Part shown: piece by piece, positions 27,462-36,727 of the stretch
Layout of the letters: every line of letters starts with the position of its first letter
How positions within the stretch are numbered: position 1 is the stretch's first letter
Source of the DNA: Fibrobacter sp. UWEL
GTDB taxonomy: Bacteria; Fibrobacterota; Fibrobacteria; Fibrobacterales; Fibrobacteraceae
Reading direction: 5' to 3'
DNA length: 64,000 nt
Assembly: GCF_900142535.1 (NCBI RefSeq)
Contig: NZ_FRBE01000004.1
Span: 124,001 to 188,000, forward strand
Position numbers and translations under genes: made by a program
Notes under the pieces: model-generated
What the model was told of the DNA's origin: nothing
Database searches by the model: none
The model's input: only the letters and a program-made list of their open reading frames with translations

Positions 27462-29849
27462 ATGGTTGTTTCAGACATCAATAAATTCTTCGATAAGTTG
27501 GGTCGAAAGCAAATCAAGTATCGGTGGCCAATACTGTTGGCCATTTTTCTATTCACTGTAATTTCATGCATTGGCCTGGGCCAGTTGAAATTGTCTGCCA
27601 ACGAAGAAAACTGGTTTGACAACTGGGATTCTATAAAAGAAGACACAGATCGTTTCAAGGAGATTTTCGGCAACGACGATTACTTCTCCTTGATGGTGCG
27701 GGCCAACGATGTGATGGCCCCCGAAGTTCTCAAGGCCATTGATCGTGTTAGCAAGCGATTGGAAGAAGAAATACCTTACGCAGATAAGGTAGTCTCCTTG
27801 ACCAGGCATCTTTCTATTCCGGTGGCCAACGACGAAGGCTTTGAAATTATCGACCCTTTCGAAAAAGGAATTCCTGAGGATGCGGATTCCTTGAAGGCTA
27901 AGGTGGACTTGATTATGAGCCGCGCATCATTGGTGAACAATGTGGTTTCTGATGACCGTAAGGAATGCTGGCTTATATTGTCTTTTTTGCCTTATGAAGG
28001 GGGTCTGGAATTTGCCACCCAAAATATTACTCCGAAAATTCGTGACGTTGTTTATTCCGAAGAATTTAAAAGCGACAAGTATGATTTTCTACCCGCTGGC
28101 ATGAGCTATACTGAAATGGAGGAAGATGAGGCTGCTGGCAGTGAATGTGCCGTACGCGTCGGCCTGGGCTTCCTTGTCATGTTGATTTGCTTGATTGCCT
28201 TTGTCCGTTCCTTGCGAGGCGTGGTCGTTCCTGCGGTTTCTACCATTTTTGCCATTGCTTCGGTGATGGGAATTAATGGTTGGCTGGGCCTCATTGGTGA
28301 CAGCAATATGGTGGCCTTGCCGGTTCTCTTGGGCATGGCTCTTTCCGTTGGTTACTCCGTCCATTATATTAATTCATTCCGCCAAAAGTTCAGGGTTTCG
28401 GGCTTGCGTATGGAATCTGCCATCGGCGCTGTTGAAGAAACGGGCTGGCCCATCTTCTTTACTGTGTTGACCACTATGGTGTCCCTCCTTTCTTTCCTCT
28501 TTGCGGGTATTAAGCCCATTCGTTGGATTGGCGGAATTTCTGCGGCCATAGTCTTTATGGTCTTTGTCTATGTCATGGTTTTGATTCCTATTCTGATGAG
28601 CTTTGGTAAAAATGGAACTCCTGATTCCGGAGCAGTCCTTGCCAAGGGTGCCACCAAGGTTGACTTGGGATTTAGAAAGTTGGCTTTGAGAGTGTGCCGT
28701 CGTTCCGCTTCTGTGGCTGTAATTCTTGGGGCGTTTATAATCCTGCAGATTCCCGGTGCCATGAATATTGATGTGAATATGGATTACACCAAAACGATGG
28801 GCGCTAAGATACCCTATGTTGCCCGTTTGCTGGATATGCTTGATGGAAAACTGGGAAGCTTGTATAGTTACGATGTGATGATTGAATTCCCGGAGAATGA
28901 TGCGTTGAAAAATCCTGAGAACATGCTTGCGATAGAAAAGTTGGAAACAGCTCTAGGAGCCCTAAGCTTGACCAAGATTTCTGGCGATAGTCCTAGAATC
29001 ACATCTGTTACCCAGATGGTGAAAGAGATTAATCGAACTCTTAACGGAGATTCCCTGGAGTACTACAAGATTCCTGAAGATACGGATATGTTGACCCAGC
29101 TCTTGTTCCTTTATGAAATTTCCGATGGGGATGCGCTCTTTGATAAAATCGATGAAGATTACAAGACTCTTTACATTCATGTGGAAATGTCTGGTTACGA
29201 TGCCAATGAAATCGTAGCAAATATGGATTCCATCTACAAATTCACGGAAGAAATCCTGCCTAACGCCAAGACTTCTGTAGTAGGCGAAGTTATGAATTAC
29301 GCCACCATGAACGGTCGCTTGGTAAAGGGACTTTTGCGTTCCTTTGCGGGTTCCTTCGTGATGATCGCCATCCTTATGATTCTTGCCTTTGGCAGTGTGA
29401 CTGCTGGCCTTATCGGTATGATTCCTAATGTGGCTCCAGTGTTTGTCATCGGCGGGATTATGGGCTATTTTGAAATGCCGCTGGATATGATTACCATGAT
29501 TGTGATGCCCATGATCTTGGGTATCGCAGTGGATGACACGATCCATATGACAAACCATATTAAGTATGAACTGGAACGAGCTGGTGGATTTAGTCATGAA
29601 TGCTACAGAAAGGCAATTTGCACTACATTCCAGAGCATTGGCAAGACTTTGACCATGACCACGATCATTCTTTGCACCATGTTCTTTGTCTTTGTGTTCA
29701 GCCCAATGAATGCCCTCTCTAGAATCGGAATTCTTTCTATTGCAGGCTTATTTGCGGCCTTGATTGCGGACTACACTTTGACTCCTGCGTTAATCTACAT
29801 GTTCCGTCCATTTCACAAGAAGAAAAATAAACAAGGAGAAGAAAAATGA
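27462..29849 (+). CDS. MMPL/RND-family membrane transporter
   Basis: Protein of 795 residues with the RND plan in duplicate: one helix near 25-45, a periplasmic domain, a block of five to six helices (about 225-365), another single helix near 410, a second periplasmic domain and a final block of helices (about 625-785). The helices contain [14 protein letters not shown] and [13 protein letters not shown], the latter with the acidic residues of proton relay. This is the MMPL/HpnN type that moves lipids or hydrophobic molecules. The stop overlaps the next start (ATGA at 29846), so it is coupled to the LolA-like gene. GGAGGG precedes the ATG. Confidence 0.85.
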   Translation: MVVSDINKFFDKLGRKQIKYRWPILLAIFLFTVISCIGLGQLKLSANEENWFDNWDSIKEDTDRFKEIFGNDDYFSLMVRANDVMAPEVLKAIDRVSKRLEEEIPYADKVVSLTRHLSIPVANDEGFEIIDPFEKGIPEDADSLKAKVDLIMSRASLVNNVVSDDRKECWLILSFLPYEGGLEFATQNITPKIRDVVYSEEFKSDKYDFLPAGMSYTEMEEDEAAGSECAVRVGLGFLVMLICLIAFVRSLRGVVVPAVSTIFAIASVMGINGWLGLIGDSNMVALPVLLGMALSVGYSVHYINSFRQKFRVSGLRMESAIGAVEETGWPIFFTVLTTMVSLLSFLFAGIKPIRWIGGISAAIVFMVFVYVMVLIPILMSFGKNGTPDSGAVLAKGATKVDLGFRKLALRVCRRSASVAVILGAFIILQIPGAMNIDVNMDYTKTMGAKIPYVARLLDMLDGKLGSLYSYDVMIEFPENDALKNPENMLAIEKLETALGALSLTKISGDSPRITSVTQMVKEINRTLNGDSLEYYKIPEDTDMLTQLLFLYEISDGDALFDKIDEDYKTLYIHVEMSGYDANEIVANMDSIYKFTEEILPNAKTSVVGEVMNYATMNGRLVKGLLRSFAGSFVMIAILMILAFGSVTAGLIGMIPNVAPVFVIGGIMGYFEMPLDMITMIVMPMILGIAVDDTIHMTNHIKYELERAGGFSHECYRKAICTTFQSIGKTLTMTTIILCTMFFVFVFSPMNALSRIGILSIAGLFAALIADYTLTPALIYMFRPFHKKKNKQGEEK

Positions 29850-30619
29850 AGAAGATATTTGTAACAACCGTATTGGCGTTATCCACTATGATTTTTGCTG
29901 TGGAACTTACTGGTCGTGACATTATGGTGAAGGTGGACCAGGTTCCCGAAGGAGATACCCGTTATTCCGAATTGGAAATGAAATTGATTAGCAAGAACGG
30001 CAGCGTTCGTGAACGTAAAATAACCTCCTTTGCCATGGACGAAGGAAAGGTGACGAAGCAAGTGATGTTTTTTACTTATCCAAAGGATGTAAAGGGCACC
30101 GGGTTCTTGACTGTGGACTACGACGAAGCGGGAAAGCCTGATGACCAGTGGCTTTATCTACCTGCCATGAAGAAGACTCGTCGCATTAGTGGCAGCAGCT
30201 CCAAGACCGATTACTTCATGGGTTCCGACTTTACTTACGATGACATTGGTGAACGTAATGTAGATGAGGATAATCACAAGTACCTTCGAGATGAAAGGAT
30301 GGAAGGAGTGGACTGCTACGTAGTGGAATCTACGCCCAAGAATCCTGCAGACGAAGTTTTCTCCAAGAAAATTGTATGGATCCGTAAGGATATTTTGAAG
30401 GTGGTGAAGGTGGATTATTTTGATAAAATGGGAAATCTCCAGCGCAAGTTCGTAACCGGTGACATCAAGCAAATTGATGGTTTCTGGACTATTGGAAAAA
30501 TGCACGTGGATAACGTGCAGACAGGCCATTCTACGGAACTGATATTCAACAACGTAAAGTACAATATTAAGGTAGATGCCAAGACGTTTACGGTGAATAA
30601 ACTGGAACGGGGCCTGTAA
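29846..30619 (+). CDS. Outer-membrane lipoprotein-sorting (LolA-like) periplasmic protein
   Basis: Protein of 257 residues with signal peptide [18 protein letters not shown]. The body has the pattern of the family that accompanies MMPL transporters: DIMVKVDQ at the start, [39 protein letters not shown] and YYVVESTP-like strands, a LolA-type half barrel. It probably shuttles a lipidic substrate through the periplasm. It overlaps the transporter gene by 4 bases and is followed after 1 base by the barrel gene, so all three form one operon. Confidence 0.85.
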   Translation: MKKIFVTTVLALSTMIFAVELTGRDIMVKVDQVPEGDTRYSELEMKLISKNGSVRERKITSFAMDEGKVTKQVMFFTYPKDVKGTGFLTVDYDEAGKPDDQWLYLPAMKKTRRISGSSSKTDYFMGSDFTYDDIGERNVDEDNHKYLRDERMEGVDCYVVESTPKNPADEVFSKKIVWIRKDILKVVKVDYFDKMGNLQRKFVTGDIKQIDGFWTIGKMHVDNVQTGHSTELIFNNVKYNIKVDAKTFTVNKLERGL

Positions 30620-30620
30620 A

Positions 30621-31802
30621 ATGAAAGCCTTCAAATTCATGTTGATTTTGGGAGTGTTTCTTTTGACGTTTGCTCAGGAGGAATCACCTTTTCAATTTAA
30701 CGGTTTTGTAGATTCCTACCATGCCCTGCAACGTGAATACCCTCATGACTGGATTTCTTCTCGCACACGCGTTCGCGGTGAATTGAAGGGATCCTACGAT
30801 AACGCTTCTTTTTTTGTAAGCGCGAACGCTGTGTACAATAAAATCCTTGAAAGCGAAAACGGTTTCAGCCTGAACGAAGCCTATTTGGATTATGCCAATG
30901 ATTTTATTCAGGTGAAGGTGGGTAAGCAAATTGTGGTCTGGGGCGTGGCCGATGAATCCCGCGTGACAGACCTGATTTCGCCTTTGGATTACACCGAATT
31001 TATTGCAAACGATTATGACGATATCCGTATGGCGATAAATGCGGCCGATTTCAAGTTCCTGGGAAGTTTCTTTGAAGCCGAAATGATTTTTGTACCTGTG
31101 GCTAGTTTCGATAAACTGCCTACGGATTCCAAGAATCCTTGGCGCGTTCGAATTCCCGAAAATATGGAACTGCAGTTGGAAACGCCTGAGGCTCGTATCA
31201 AGAATTGCGAATATGGCAGCCGTCTGCGATTCTTTACGGAATATCTGGATTTCTCGTTGACAGCATTGCACACATTTAATAAGACTCCTGTGACTTATGC
31301 CGAGATAGATTCCTTGGGAAGTGTTAGCCTTGTGGGCGTTTACGAGAGTATGACGGTGCTGGGTGGGGATGTGTCCATCCCGCTAGACGCTTTTGTTATT
31401 CGCGGGGAGGCTGCGGAATACTTTGACGAGGCCATCGCCCATAAGAATGGCATGGGCTACAGTCGAAAGAATACGTTTAATGGCGTCTTAGGCGTTGACT
31501 GGAACGGCCCTCATGACTGGACGTTGATGGCTCAGTATAGCTACAAGTACACTGGGGAACATTTGTCCTCCGCCAGTTTCCAAATTGCAAAATCCTTGCT
31601 GGGTAGCACCTTGGAATTATCCGTTTCCGGCCAGTATGACATTAGCGATAAAGGCTTTTTCGGAAGAGCAGCGGCCCAGTATGCCCTCAATGATCAAATT
31701 ACACTGTACCTAGGTTACGACCACATCTTTGGGGATGACGGATTCTTCGGAATGTACAAACACAACTCTGAATTCTGGGCCAAGGGAAAGTTCTTTTTCT
31801 AA
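30621..31802 (+). CDS. DUF1302-like outer-membrane barrel protein
   Basis: Protein of 393 residues with signal peptide (MKAFKFMLILGVFLLTFA) and many amphipathic strands, ending in AKGKFFF. FNGFVDSYHALQREY, ISSRTRVRGEL, LNEAYLDYANDFIQVKVGKQIVVWGVADESRVTDLISP match the pattern of DUF1302-type proteins. These are encoded with MMPL and LolA-like genes, as here. Together they would form an inner membrane-periplasm-outer membrane path. The substrate is unknown. Confidence 0.78.
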   Translation: MKAFKFMLILGVFLLTFAQEESPFQFNGFVDSYHALQREYPHDWISSRTRVRGELKGSYDNASFFVSANAVYNKILESENGFSLNEAYLDYANDFIQVKVGKQIVVWGVADESRVTDLISPLDYTEFIANDYDDIRMAINAADFKFLGSFFEAEMIFVPVASFDKLPTDSKNPWRVRIPENMELQLETPEARIKNCEYGSRLRFFTEYLDFSLTALHTFNKTPVTYAEIDSLGSVSLVGVYESMTVLGGDVSIPLDAFVIRGEAAEYFDEAIAHKNGMGYSRKNTFNGVLGVDWNGPHDWTLMAQYSYKYTGEHLSSASFQIAKSLLGSTLELSVSGQYDISDKGFFGRAAAQYALNDQITLYLGYDHIFGDDGFFGMYKHNSEFWAKGKFFF

Positions 31803-31823
31803 AAGGAGTGCTTGCTTCGAAAA

Positions 31824-31915
31824 GTTAGTTAGGTAAACAAAGTTAGAATTTCTAACAAAATTAGGGCGTCTAACTTAGTTGTTTACTAACTAACTTAGTT
31901 AGCTTGAACCTAAGT
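31824..31915. promoter_or_regulatory. Cluster of TTAG/CTAA boxes in a large inverted repeat before the fezA-like gene
   Basis: About ten GTTAG or CTAAC half-sites lie within 90 bases. Clear pairs are TTAG-N5-CTAA at 31843-31855 and 31861-31873 and TTAG-N7-CTAA near its end. Two outer arms, GTTAGTTAGGTAAACAA and TTGTTTACTAACTAAC, are near-perfect inverted repeats. The region is 120 bases before the next ATG. It is the densest block of the box family found in the iron island. Confidence 0.5.
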
Positions 31916-32031
31916 AGAACCTGGCTTAGAAGACGGTTGCTTTACTTTGTGTGTAATTTGCTTTTTTTATTTAAAACTCTAAATTATAACATAAGCGGGG
32001 ATTGTCCTGCGCAAAAATAAGGAGCATTCTT

Positions 32032-32259
32032 ATGTCTATTTTCAAAAATGAAAAGTTCTGGTTGGTTATTGCTGGCGCGGTTGGCTCTGCCGTTACCAAG
32101 AAGGTTCTCAAGGCCAAGAAGACTCGTGAACTTGCAGTAACTGGTCTTGCACACGGCATGAAATTTACTGCCGACGCCAAGGCTACCTTCCAGGATATGA
32201 AGGATGAAGCTAGCGACATTTGCAACGATGCAAAGTCCGAAGCTGGTCTCGACAAATAA
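32032..32259 (+). CDS. fezA: Small membrane-associated protein, FezA/DUF6110-like
   Basis: Protein of 75 residues starting at ATG 32032 with AAGGAG 8 bases upstream. It has a short N-terminal hydrophobic segment (WLVIAGAVGSAVT), a basic KKVLKAKKTRE stretch and a C-terminal helix (DAKATFQDMKDEASDICNDAK). A small protein of this plan directly before a P-type ATPase of the SCA type is the arrangement of ferrosome operons, where it is called FezA (DUF6110-like). The name rests on layout and general pattern; I could not align it. The ATPase gene starts 34 bases downstream. Confidence 0.6.
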   Translation: MSIFKNEKFWLVIAGAVGSAVTKKVLKAKKTRELAVTGLAHGMKFTADAKATFQDMKDEASDICNDAKSEAGLDK

Positions 32260-32293
32260 TTGTCCCTACAAGTAATCTTGCGTAGGTAAGTTT

Positions 32294-34378
32294 ATGAAGT
32301 TCAGAATCGTTTACGATCAGCCGGGACGTATCCGTTTCCGCTGTGGGCCATACGCCTTTGAACCTGAGTTTGAAGGGCGTATCCACAAGGCTTGCGTAGG
32401 GTTATCCTGCGTCAAATCTGCGGTAGTTCATAGCGCCAATGGCGGCATTTTGCTGGATTACGTAGAGGATGCAGCAAATCGCCAGACGATTTTGAATTTC
32501 ATTGCTTTATTGAATCCTAAGGATTTGCCAGAAGTGGATCCGGAAACGGATTTTCAGTTGCAGTCTCTGGATGACAATTTCCAGAACAACCTGTGCAAAA
32601 TGATTGCCCGTCGCTATCTGATGCGATGGTTTGTTCCGCTGCCCATCCGTACGGCAATTACCGTTTTTCGCGGCCTCAAATATGTGGCCAAGGGTTTGTC
32701 GACACTGGCAAGCGGGCATTTGACGGTCGATGTCTTGGACGGTGCCGCCATCGGTGCGTCCATGCTCCAGAAAAATTACGAGTCTGCAGGTACGGTCATG
32801 TTCCTGCTAGGTGTTTCTGGCTTGCTGGAGGACTACACCAAGGCACGTACCCGCACGGCACTTACAGGCAGCCTTGCGGTTAAGGTGGACAAGGTCTGGG
32901 TCGTAAAGGATGGCGTAGACACGTTAGTGGATCTGAAGAATGTTCAGGTGGATGACATGGTCCGCATCCGTTCCGGTGCCATGATTCCTGTGGACGGAAC
33001 CGTCGTTGAAGGCGAAGCTTTTGTCAACGAATCTACCATGACAGGGGAATCCAGGGCTGTTCTCAAGAATGAAGGGAAAACTGTTTTCGCAGGCACCATT
33101 TTGGACGAAGGTTCCATTGTGGTGAAGGTCCGTGCGGTAAATGGCAATACCAAAATCCAGAAGATTATTGAGCTGATTGACCATAGCGAAGATCTGAAGG
33201 CTGGTATCCAGAGCCGTGCGGAACATTTGGCGGATCGCATTGTTCCCTTCAGTTTCCTTGGCTTTGGATTGACGCTCCTGTTTACTCGAAACATTACCAA
33301 GGCCGTTTCCATCTTGATGGTGGATTATTCCTGTGCCATTAAGCTTTCCACTCCCATTTCTGTTATTTCTGCACTGCGGGAAGCCGCGGACAGGAATATG
33401 ACGGTAAAGGGAGGCAAGTATCTAGAAGAATTCGCCCTGGCAGATACCATCGTTTTCGATAAAACCGGAACCTTGACCAAGGCGGAACCGAAACTTCAGA
33501 AGGTGATTGCCTTTGATGGTCGCGCTGAAGATGAAATCTTGAAAATAGCAGCCTGCATTGAGGAACATTTCCCCCACAGTATGGCTCGCGCTATTGTAAA
33601 CGGTGCTGCGGAACGTGGCATCGACCACGCCGAAGAACATGCGGATGTGAAGTACATTGTGGCCCATGGCATTGCAACTGCCTTGAATGGCGAACGCGCT
33701 GTTATCGGTAGCAGACATTTTGTGATAGAAGACGAATGCGTGACCATGACGGCGGAACAGCAATCCCGCATTGATTCCGAGGGCGGTGCTGCTTCTGTCA
33801 TTTACCTGGGCATTGGCGGAAAGTTGGCCGGTGTTCTGTGCATTAGCGATCCCCCGCGAGAAGAGGCTGCCGTGGCTATCAAGCGCCTGCGGGAAACGGG
33901 CATCAAGAATGTGGTCATGATAACAGGCGATAGCCACAAGGCTGCAGAACGTACCGCTCAAATTCTTGGGATAGACACGTTCTACGCGCAGGTTTTGCCC
34001 GAAGATAAGCACAATTATGTGGAACGCATGAAAGCAGAAGGCAAGCGGGTGATTATGGTGGGGGACGGTATCAACGATGCTCCCGCCCTGGCTGCAGCCA
34101 ATGTTTCTGTTGCCATGAGTGACGCTTCTGATATTGCCCGAGAAACTGCGGACGTAACTCTCCGAGGAGAAAATCTAGAAGATTTGGCAGAACTTCGCGT
34201 TCTTAGCCAAAAGTTGATGAATCGAATTCAGACCAACTACAAGTTCATCGTCGCCTTTAATACGGGGCTACTTGCGGGCGGTTTCTTCGGATTTCTTTCT
34301 CCCACCACGTCGGCATTCTTGCACAATGCTTCAACCATGGCCATATGCGCCAAGAGCATGACGAAACTGAGAACCTAA
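32294..34378 (+). CDS. fezB: P1B-type metal ATPase with SCA motif, probable ferrosome FezB
   Basis: Protein of 694 residues. Actuator motif TGES at 250-253, phosphorylated D389 in DKTGT, and hinge GDGIND at 590-595 are intact. The membrane metal motif is S346-C347-A348 (DYSCAIKLSTP) in place of CPC or SPC; SCA marks the P1B-6 group to which ferrosome FezB belongs. The first 100 residues are HMA-like but lack CxxC. It would load Fe into a membrane-bound storage organelle. It follows the FezA-like gene and a cluster of TTAG/CTAA boxes, close to feoAB. Another P1B ATPase exporting Mn, Zn or Fe to the outside is the alternative. Its stop abuts the stop of the next convergent gene with no base between. 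Confidence 0.8.
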   Translation: MKFRIVYDQPGRIRFRCGPYAFEPEFEGRIHKACVGLSCVKSAVVHSANGGILLDYVEDAANRQTILNFIALLNPKDLPEVDPETDFQLQSLDDNFQNNLCKMIARRYLMRWFVPLPIRTAITVFRGLKYVAKGLSTLASGHLTVDVLDGAAIGASMLQKNYESAGTVMFLLGVSGLLEDYTKARTRTALTGSLAVKVDKVWVVKDGVDTLVDLKNVQVDDMVRIRSGAMIPVDGTVVEGEAFVNESTMTGESRAVLKNEGKTVFAGTILDEGSIVVKVRAVNGNTKIQKIIELIDHSEDLKAGIQSRAEHLADRIVPFSFLGFGLTLLFTRNITKAVSILMVDYSCAIKLSTPISVISALREAADRNMTVKGGKYLEEFALADTIVFDKTGTLTKAEPKLQKVIAFDGRAEDEILKIAACIEEHFPHSMARAIVNGAAERGIDHAEEHADVKYIVAHGIATALNGERAVIGSRHFVIEDECVTMTAEQQSRIDSEGGAASVIYLGIGGKLAGVLCISDPPREEAAVAIKRLRETGIKNVVMITGDSHKAAERTAQILGIDTFYAQVLPEDKHNYVERMKAEGKRVIMVGDGINDAPALAAANVSVAMSDASDIARETADVTLRGENLEDLAELRVLSQKLMNRIQTNYKFIVAFNTGLLAGGFFGFLSPTTSAFLHNASTMAICAKSMTKLRT

Positions 34379-34984
34379 TTATTTCTGCATCGTGCAGATG
34401 GCAGTTCCTGCCTTAATTAATTCTTCCCAGTTTTCTAATGCGACTTTAACTACGTCGGGATCGTACATGATTCCGGCGTTCTTTTCAATTTCTGAACGGC
34501 ATATAGAAACGTCCATTCCCTTGCGATAGGGACGATCTGAAATCATGGCGTCGATGGAATCGGCGATTGCGATAATTCTTGAACCCAGGGGAATGTTTGC
34601 GCCGGACAGACCATCGGGATAACCTTTACCGCCCCAGCGTTCGTGGTGTCCGCGTACAATGATGGCTACGTCCTCAAATAGCTTTGCCTTCCGTAAAATT
34701 TCGTAACCTTGCAAAGAATGGGATTTCATGATTTCCCATTCTTCATCATTCAATCGTCCTGCTTTTAAAAGAACGTCATCTCGGATACCGATTTTCCCAA
34801 CGTCATGCAAGTGTGCCGAAATATGGAATAGTTCTTCCTGATCGCCTGAAATGCCAAGGAACTTGCATAGGGCTTCCACCATTTCCGCTACGCGGGAGGA
34901 ATGGAAACTGGTGTAGGAATCTCTTGCTTCCAGGGCGGAAACGACGCACAAGATTAAGTCATGGTATTGAGATAAGGCTGACAT
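34379..34984 (-). CDS. HD-GYP domain phosphodiesterase
   Basis: Protein of 201 residues consisting of one HD-GYP domain: H28, H60-D61 in HLHDVGKIG, HH at 113-114, the GYP at 121-123 and the closing IAIADSIDAMISDRPYR. HD-GYP enzymes hydrolyse cyclic di-GMP and hold an iron-containing metal centre. No sensory or membrane domain is attached. It has GGAGG upstream of the ATG and a TTAG-N6-CTAA box in its own short leader, so it may be part of the iron regulon. It converges with the fezB-like gene. Confidence 0.88.
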   Translation of the reverse strand: MSALSQYHDLILCVVSALEARDSYTSFHSSRVAEMVEALCKFLGISGDQEELFHISAHLHDVGKIGIRDDVLLKAGRLNDEEWEIMKSHSLQGYEILRKAKLFEDVAIIVRGHHERWGGKGYPDGLSGANIPLGSRIIAIADSIDAMISDRPYRKGMDVSICRSEIEKNAGIMYDPDVVKVALENWEELIKAGTAICTMQK

Positions 34985-35010
34985 GTGACCCTCCTTCCGA
35001 TGACTTAAAG

Positions 35011-35024
35011 TTAGTTAAAGCTAA
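35011..35024. promoter_or_regulatory. TTAG-N6-CTAA box upstream of the HD-GYP gene
   Basis: TTAGTTAAAGCTAA lies 27 bases upstream of the minus-strand ATG at 34984, inside the wider inverted repeat AGTTAG-N6-CTAACT. It is the fifth example of the box in this region. Confidence 0.5.
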
Positions 35025-35069
35025 CTATTTTGTAAATACATTCCCATCATTTTCTTTGTGTTTGCTTTT

Positions 35070-35519
35070 TTAGTCAAGCAGCGTCATTCGGCTGATCGTT
35101 ATGTTTGTTGCATCTACGCCGTTTTCTGGGGCACTGAGTTCTAACATATGTTTCTCTTGGGGGTCAAAATTAGTGAACTGCTCTTTTAATTCATCCCATA
35201 GCACAAATACAACCCTTTGATTTCCCTTACCAACTTCGCGTTCAGCATAATTGTTTGTTCTTTTGTTGCTTTTTTCGTACTGGGTAAGTGACAGCAGGAA
35301 ATAGTTGTCTGAAGAATATTCCATGCAGAAACCATGGGCATTTGCTAGTTCTTGCTTAATAGCTTCTTCATTATCGGGAGTTGCGGAATTGCCTCCCGAC
35401 AATGTAATATCGTATTTGTCGTTGGATGGAGTTATTCTGCCTATTGGTCCTGTGGATGACCAGATGGTGAATGCATTGAAGATACTTCTGCCCTTTGGGA
35501 AAATTTCCGAGCGTCGCAT
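35070..35519 (-). CDS. C-terminal part of a frameshifted repeat lipoprotein
   Basis: An open frame of 149 residues in the -1 frame relative to the gene upstream and overlapping its end. It encodes what looks like a third copy of the domain repeated in that gene: a KGRSIFNAF start, an AHGFCMEYSSD motif (compare WGGFCVEYSSE) and a terminal ITISRMTLLD (compare ITIHKITTL). It has no ribosome site or signal peptide of its own, so it is best read as the detached end of the lipoprotein, by mutation or sequencing error near 35485-35520. Confidence 0.6.
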   Translation of the reverse strand: MRRSEIFPKGRSIFNAFTIWSSTGPIGRITPSNDKYDITLSGGNSATPDNEEAIKQELANAHGFCMEYSSDNYFLLSLTQYEKSNKRTNNYAEREVGKGNQRVVFVLWDELKEQFTNFDPQEKHMLELSAPENGVDATNITISRMTLLD

Positions 35520-36715
35520 TTGAAATGAACATCGGAATTCAATGTTGTGATTTTATGAATGGTTATAGAGCTATTGCTTGAATGGCTGGTAAAATTGATT
35601 GATTCTACCTTTTCTATTGAAAATCCGTCTGACACGCCATTGTCTTTTTGTTTCTCCATCAAACCTTCATTTTCATTCCATGACCACCTGAATGAACTTT
35701 TTACACCATTTGTACTTGGCTTTTCTTTGTAAATTAAGGAGGCTTCAAGTCCAACAAATGGACTGACTACATCTGCGCTTATACTTCCTTCGCTAGAGTA
35801 TTCTACGCAGAAACCGCCCCAAGATTGAATGTTCACGGGTTTGTCTTCTGTTGCCAACTGCATCGCCAAAGAGCCGCTTTGAGAAAGATTTGATGTTATA
35901 CCATTAGAACTAGCCTCTTTTTCGGAAAGGGGATCGTATACTACGAATCCATATCCAAAAACATTATAATTTGGAGCTTCAGAAGCATCGTAAATTATTG
36001 AACCTTTACAAGGAGTTGTATCGAGGGTGGGGCTATTGGCGCTCGTGTCTACCTCAGCGATGGTCGTAATCCTGGAAATGACCATGTTTATTTCATCGGA
36101 GAAGTCAAAAAAGAACTTTCTAAAATCATTGAATGAAATATTTTCTTTATATGCAGGGTCGTCCCATTTGATTTCTTTGAAATTGTCGTTTGCAGATAGA
36201 TTGACCTTTTCTGTTTTTTCGCTGTCGCCAAGATAAAGAGAAACGTCTTTGTCCGTTGTATATTCTATGCAAATGCCTTCCCATGATGAAACGTCGTAAC
36301 TTCCGTTCCATCGGAAGCCTGCGTAATCTTTTTCTTCTGAGCTTGAAAAAACAATTCCACGTTCGTTTTCTGGCAAAGTTGAGGAATAATCTGACCTAAA
36401 AAACTGCAAATCAAACCCTAGTTTTCCTTGCACTTTGTAATCATAAATAACGGTTCCGCCCTTGCAAAGGTTCTCTTGGTCTGCGACGCTGCTGGAACTG
36501 CTCTTACTGCTGGAAGAATCGGCATCGTCGTTGCCCTTGCTGGAAGAACTGAGTTTGCTGTCGCTGCTGCCGTCGTCGTCACCATTGTCGCTGTCGCTAG
36601 AAATTTCTGCGAAGGCGTTACCATTGTCATACTTGTCCTGAAAGTCGTCCAGGTAGTCGGTGCAGGCTACAAGTGCGACGAGGGTGGTTGCGAGGACTAG
36701 GTGGTTCAATTTCAT
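35441..36715 (-). CDS. Lipoprotein with polyserine linker and repeated beta domain (frameshifted end)
   Basis: Protein of 424 residues with lipobox VACT, a linker of Asp and Ser (several SSSS runs) and two copies of a roughly 140-residue domain. Each copy starts with a CKG..IYD motif, has W-x-G-x-C-x-EY in the middle and ends in ISRITTI or IHKITTL, like a carbohydrate-binding jelly roll. The third copy follows in another frame (35070-35519), so the intact gene would span 35070-36715. The last 30 residues here (from about KCDARKFS) are probably out-of-frame sequence. AAGGAGAGG precedes the ATG. It is 12 bases downstream of the next gene on the same strand. Confidence 0.75.
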   Translation of the reverse strand: MKLNHLVLATTLVALVACTDYLDDFQDKYDNGNAFAEISSDSDNGDDDGSSDSKLSSSSKGNDDADSSSSKSSSSSVADQENLCKGGTVIYDYKVQGKLGFDLQFFRSDYSSTLPENERGIVFSSSEEKDYAGFRWNGSYDVSSWEGICIEYTTDKDVSLYLGDSEKTEKVNLSANDNFKEIKWDDPAYKENISFNDFRKFFFDFSDEINMVISRITTIAEVDTSANSPTLDTTPCKGSIIYDASEAPNYNVFGYGFVVYDPLSEKEASSNGITSNLSQSGSLAMQLATEDKPVNIQSWGGFCVEYSSEGSISADVVSPFVGLEASLIYKEKPSTNGVKSSFRWSWNENEGLMEKQKDNGVSDGFSIEKVESINFTSHSSNSSITIHKITTLNSDVHFKCDARKFSQRAEVSSMHSPSGHPQDQ

Positions 36716-36727
36716 ATCATCCTCTCC

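Noticed and set aside
35441-35519. Programmed -1 frameshift in the repeat lipoprotein
   Set aside because: The sequence at the overlap does not give a proper X-XXY-YYZ slippery heptamer in the zero frame and no stimulatory structure is evident, so a mutation or reading error is simpler.
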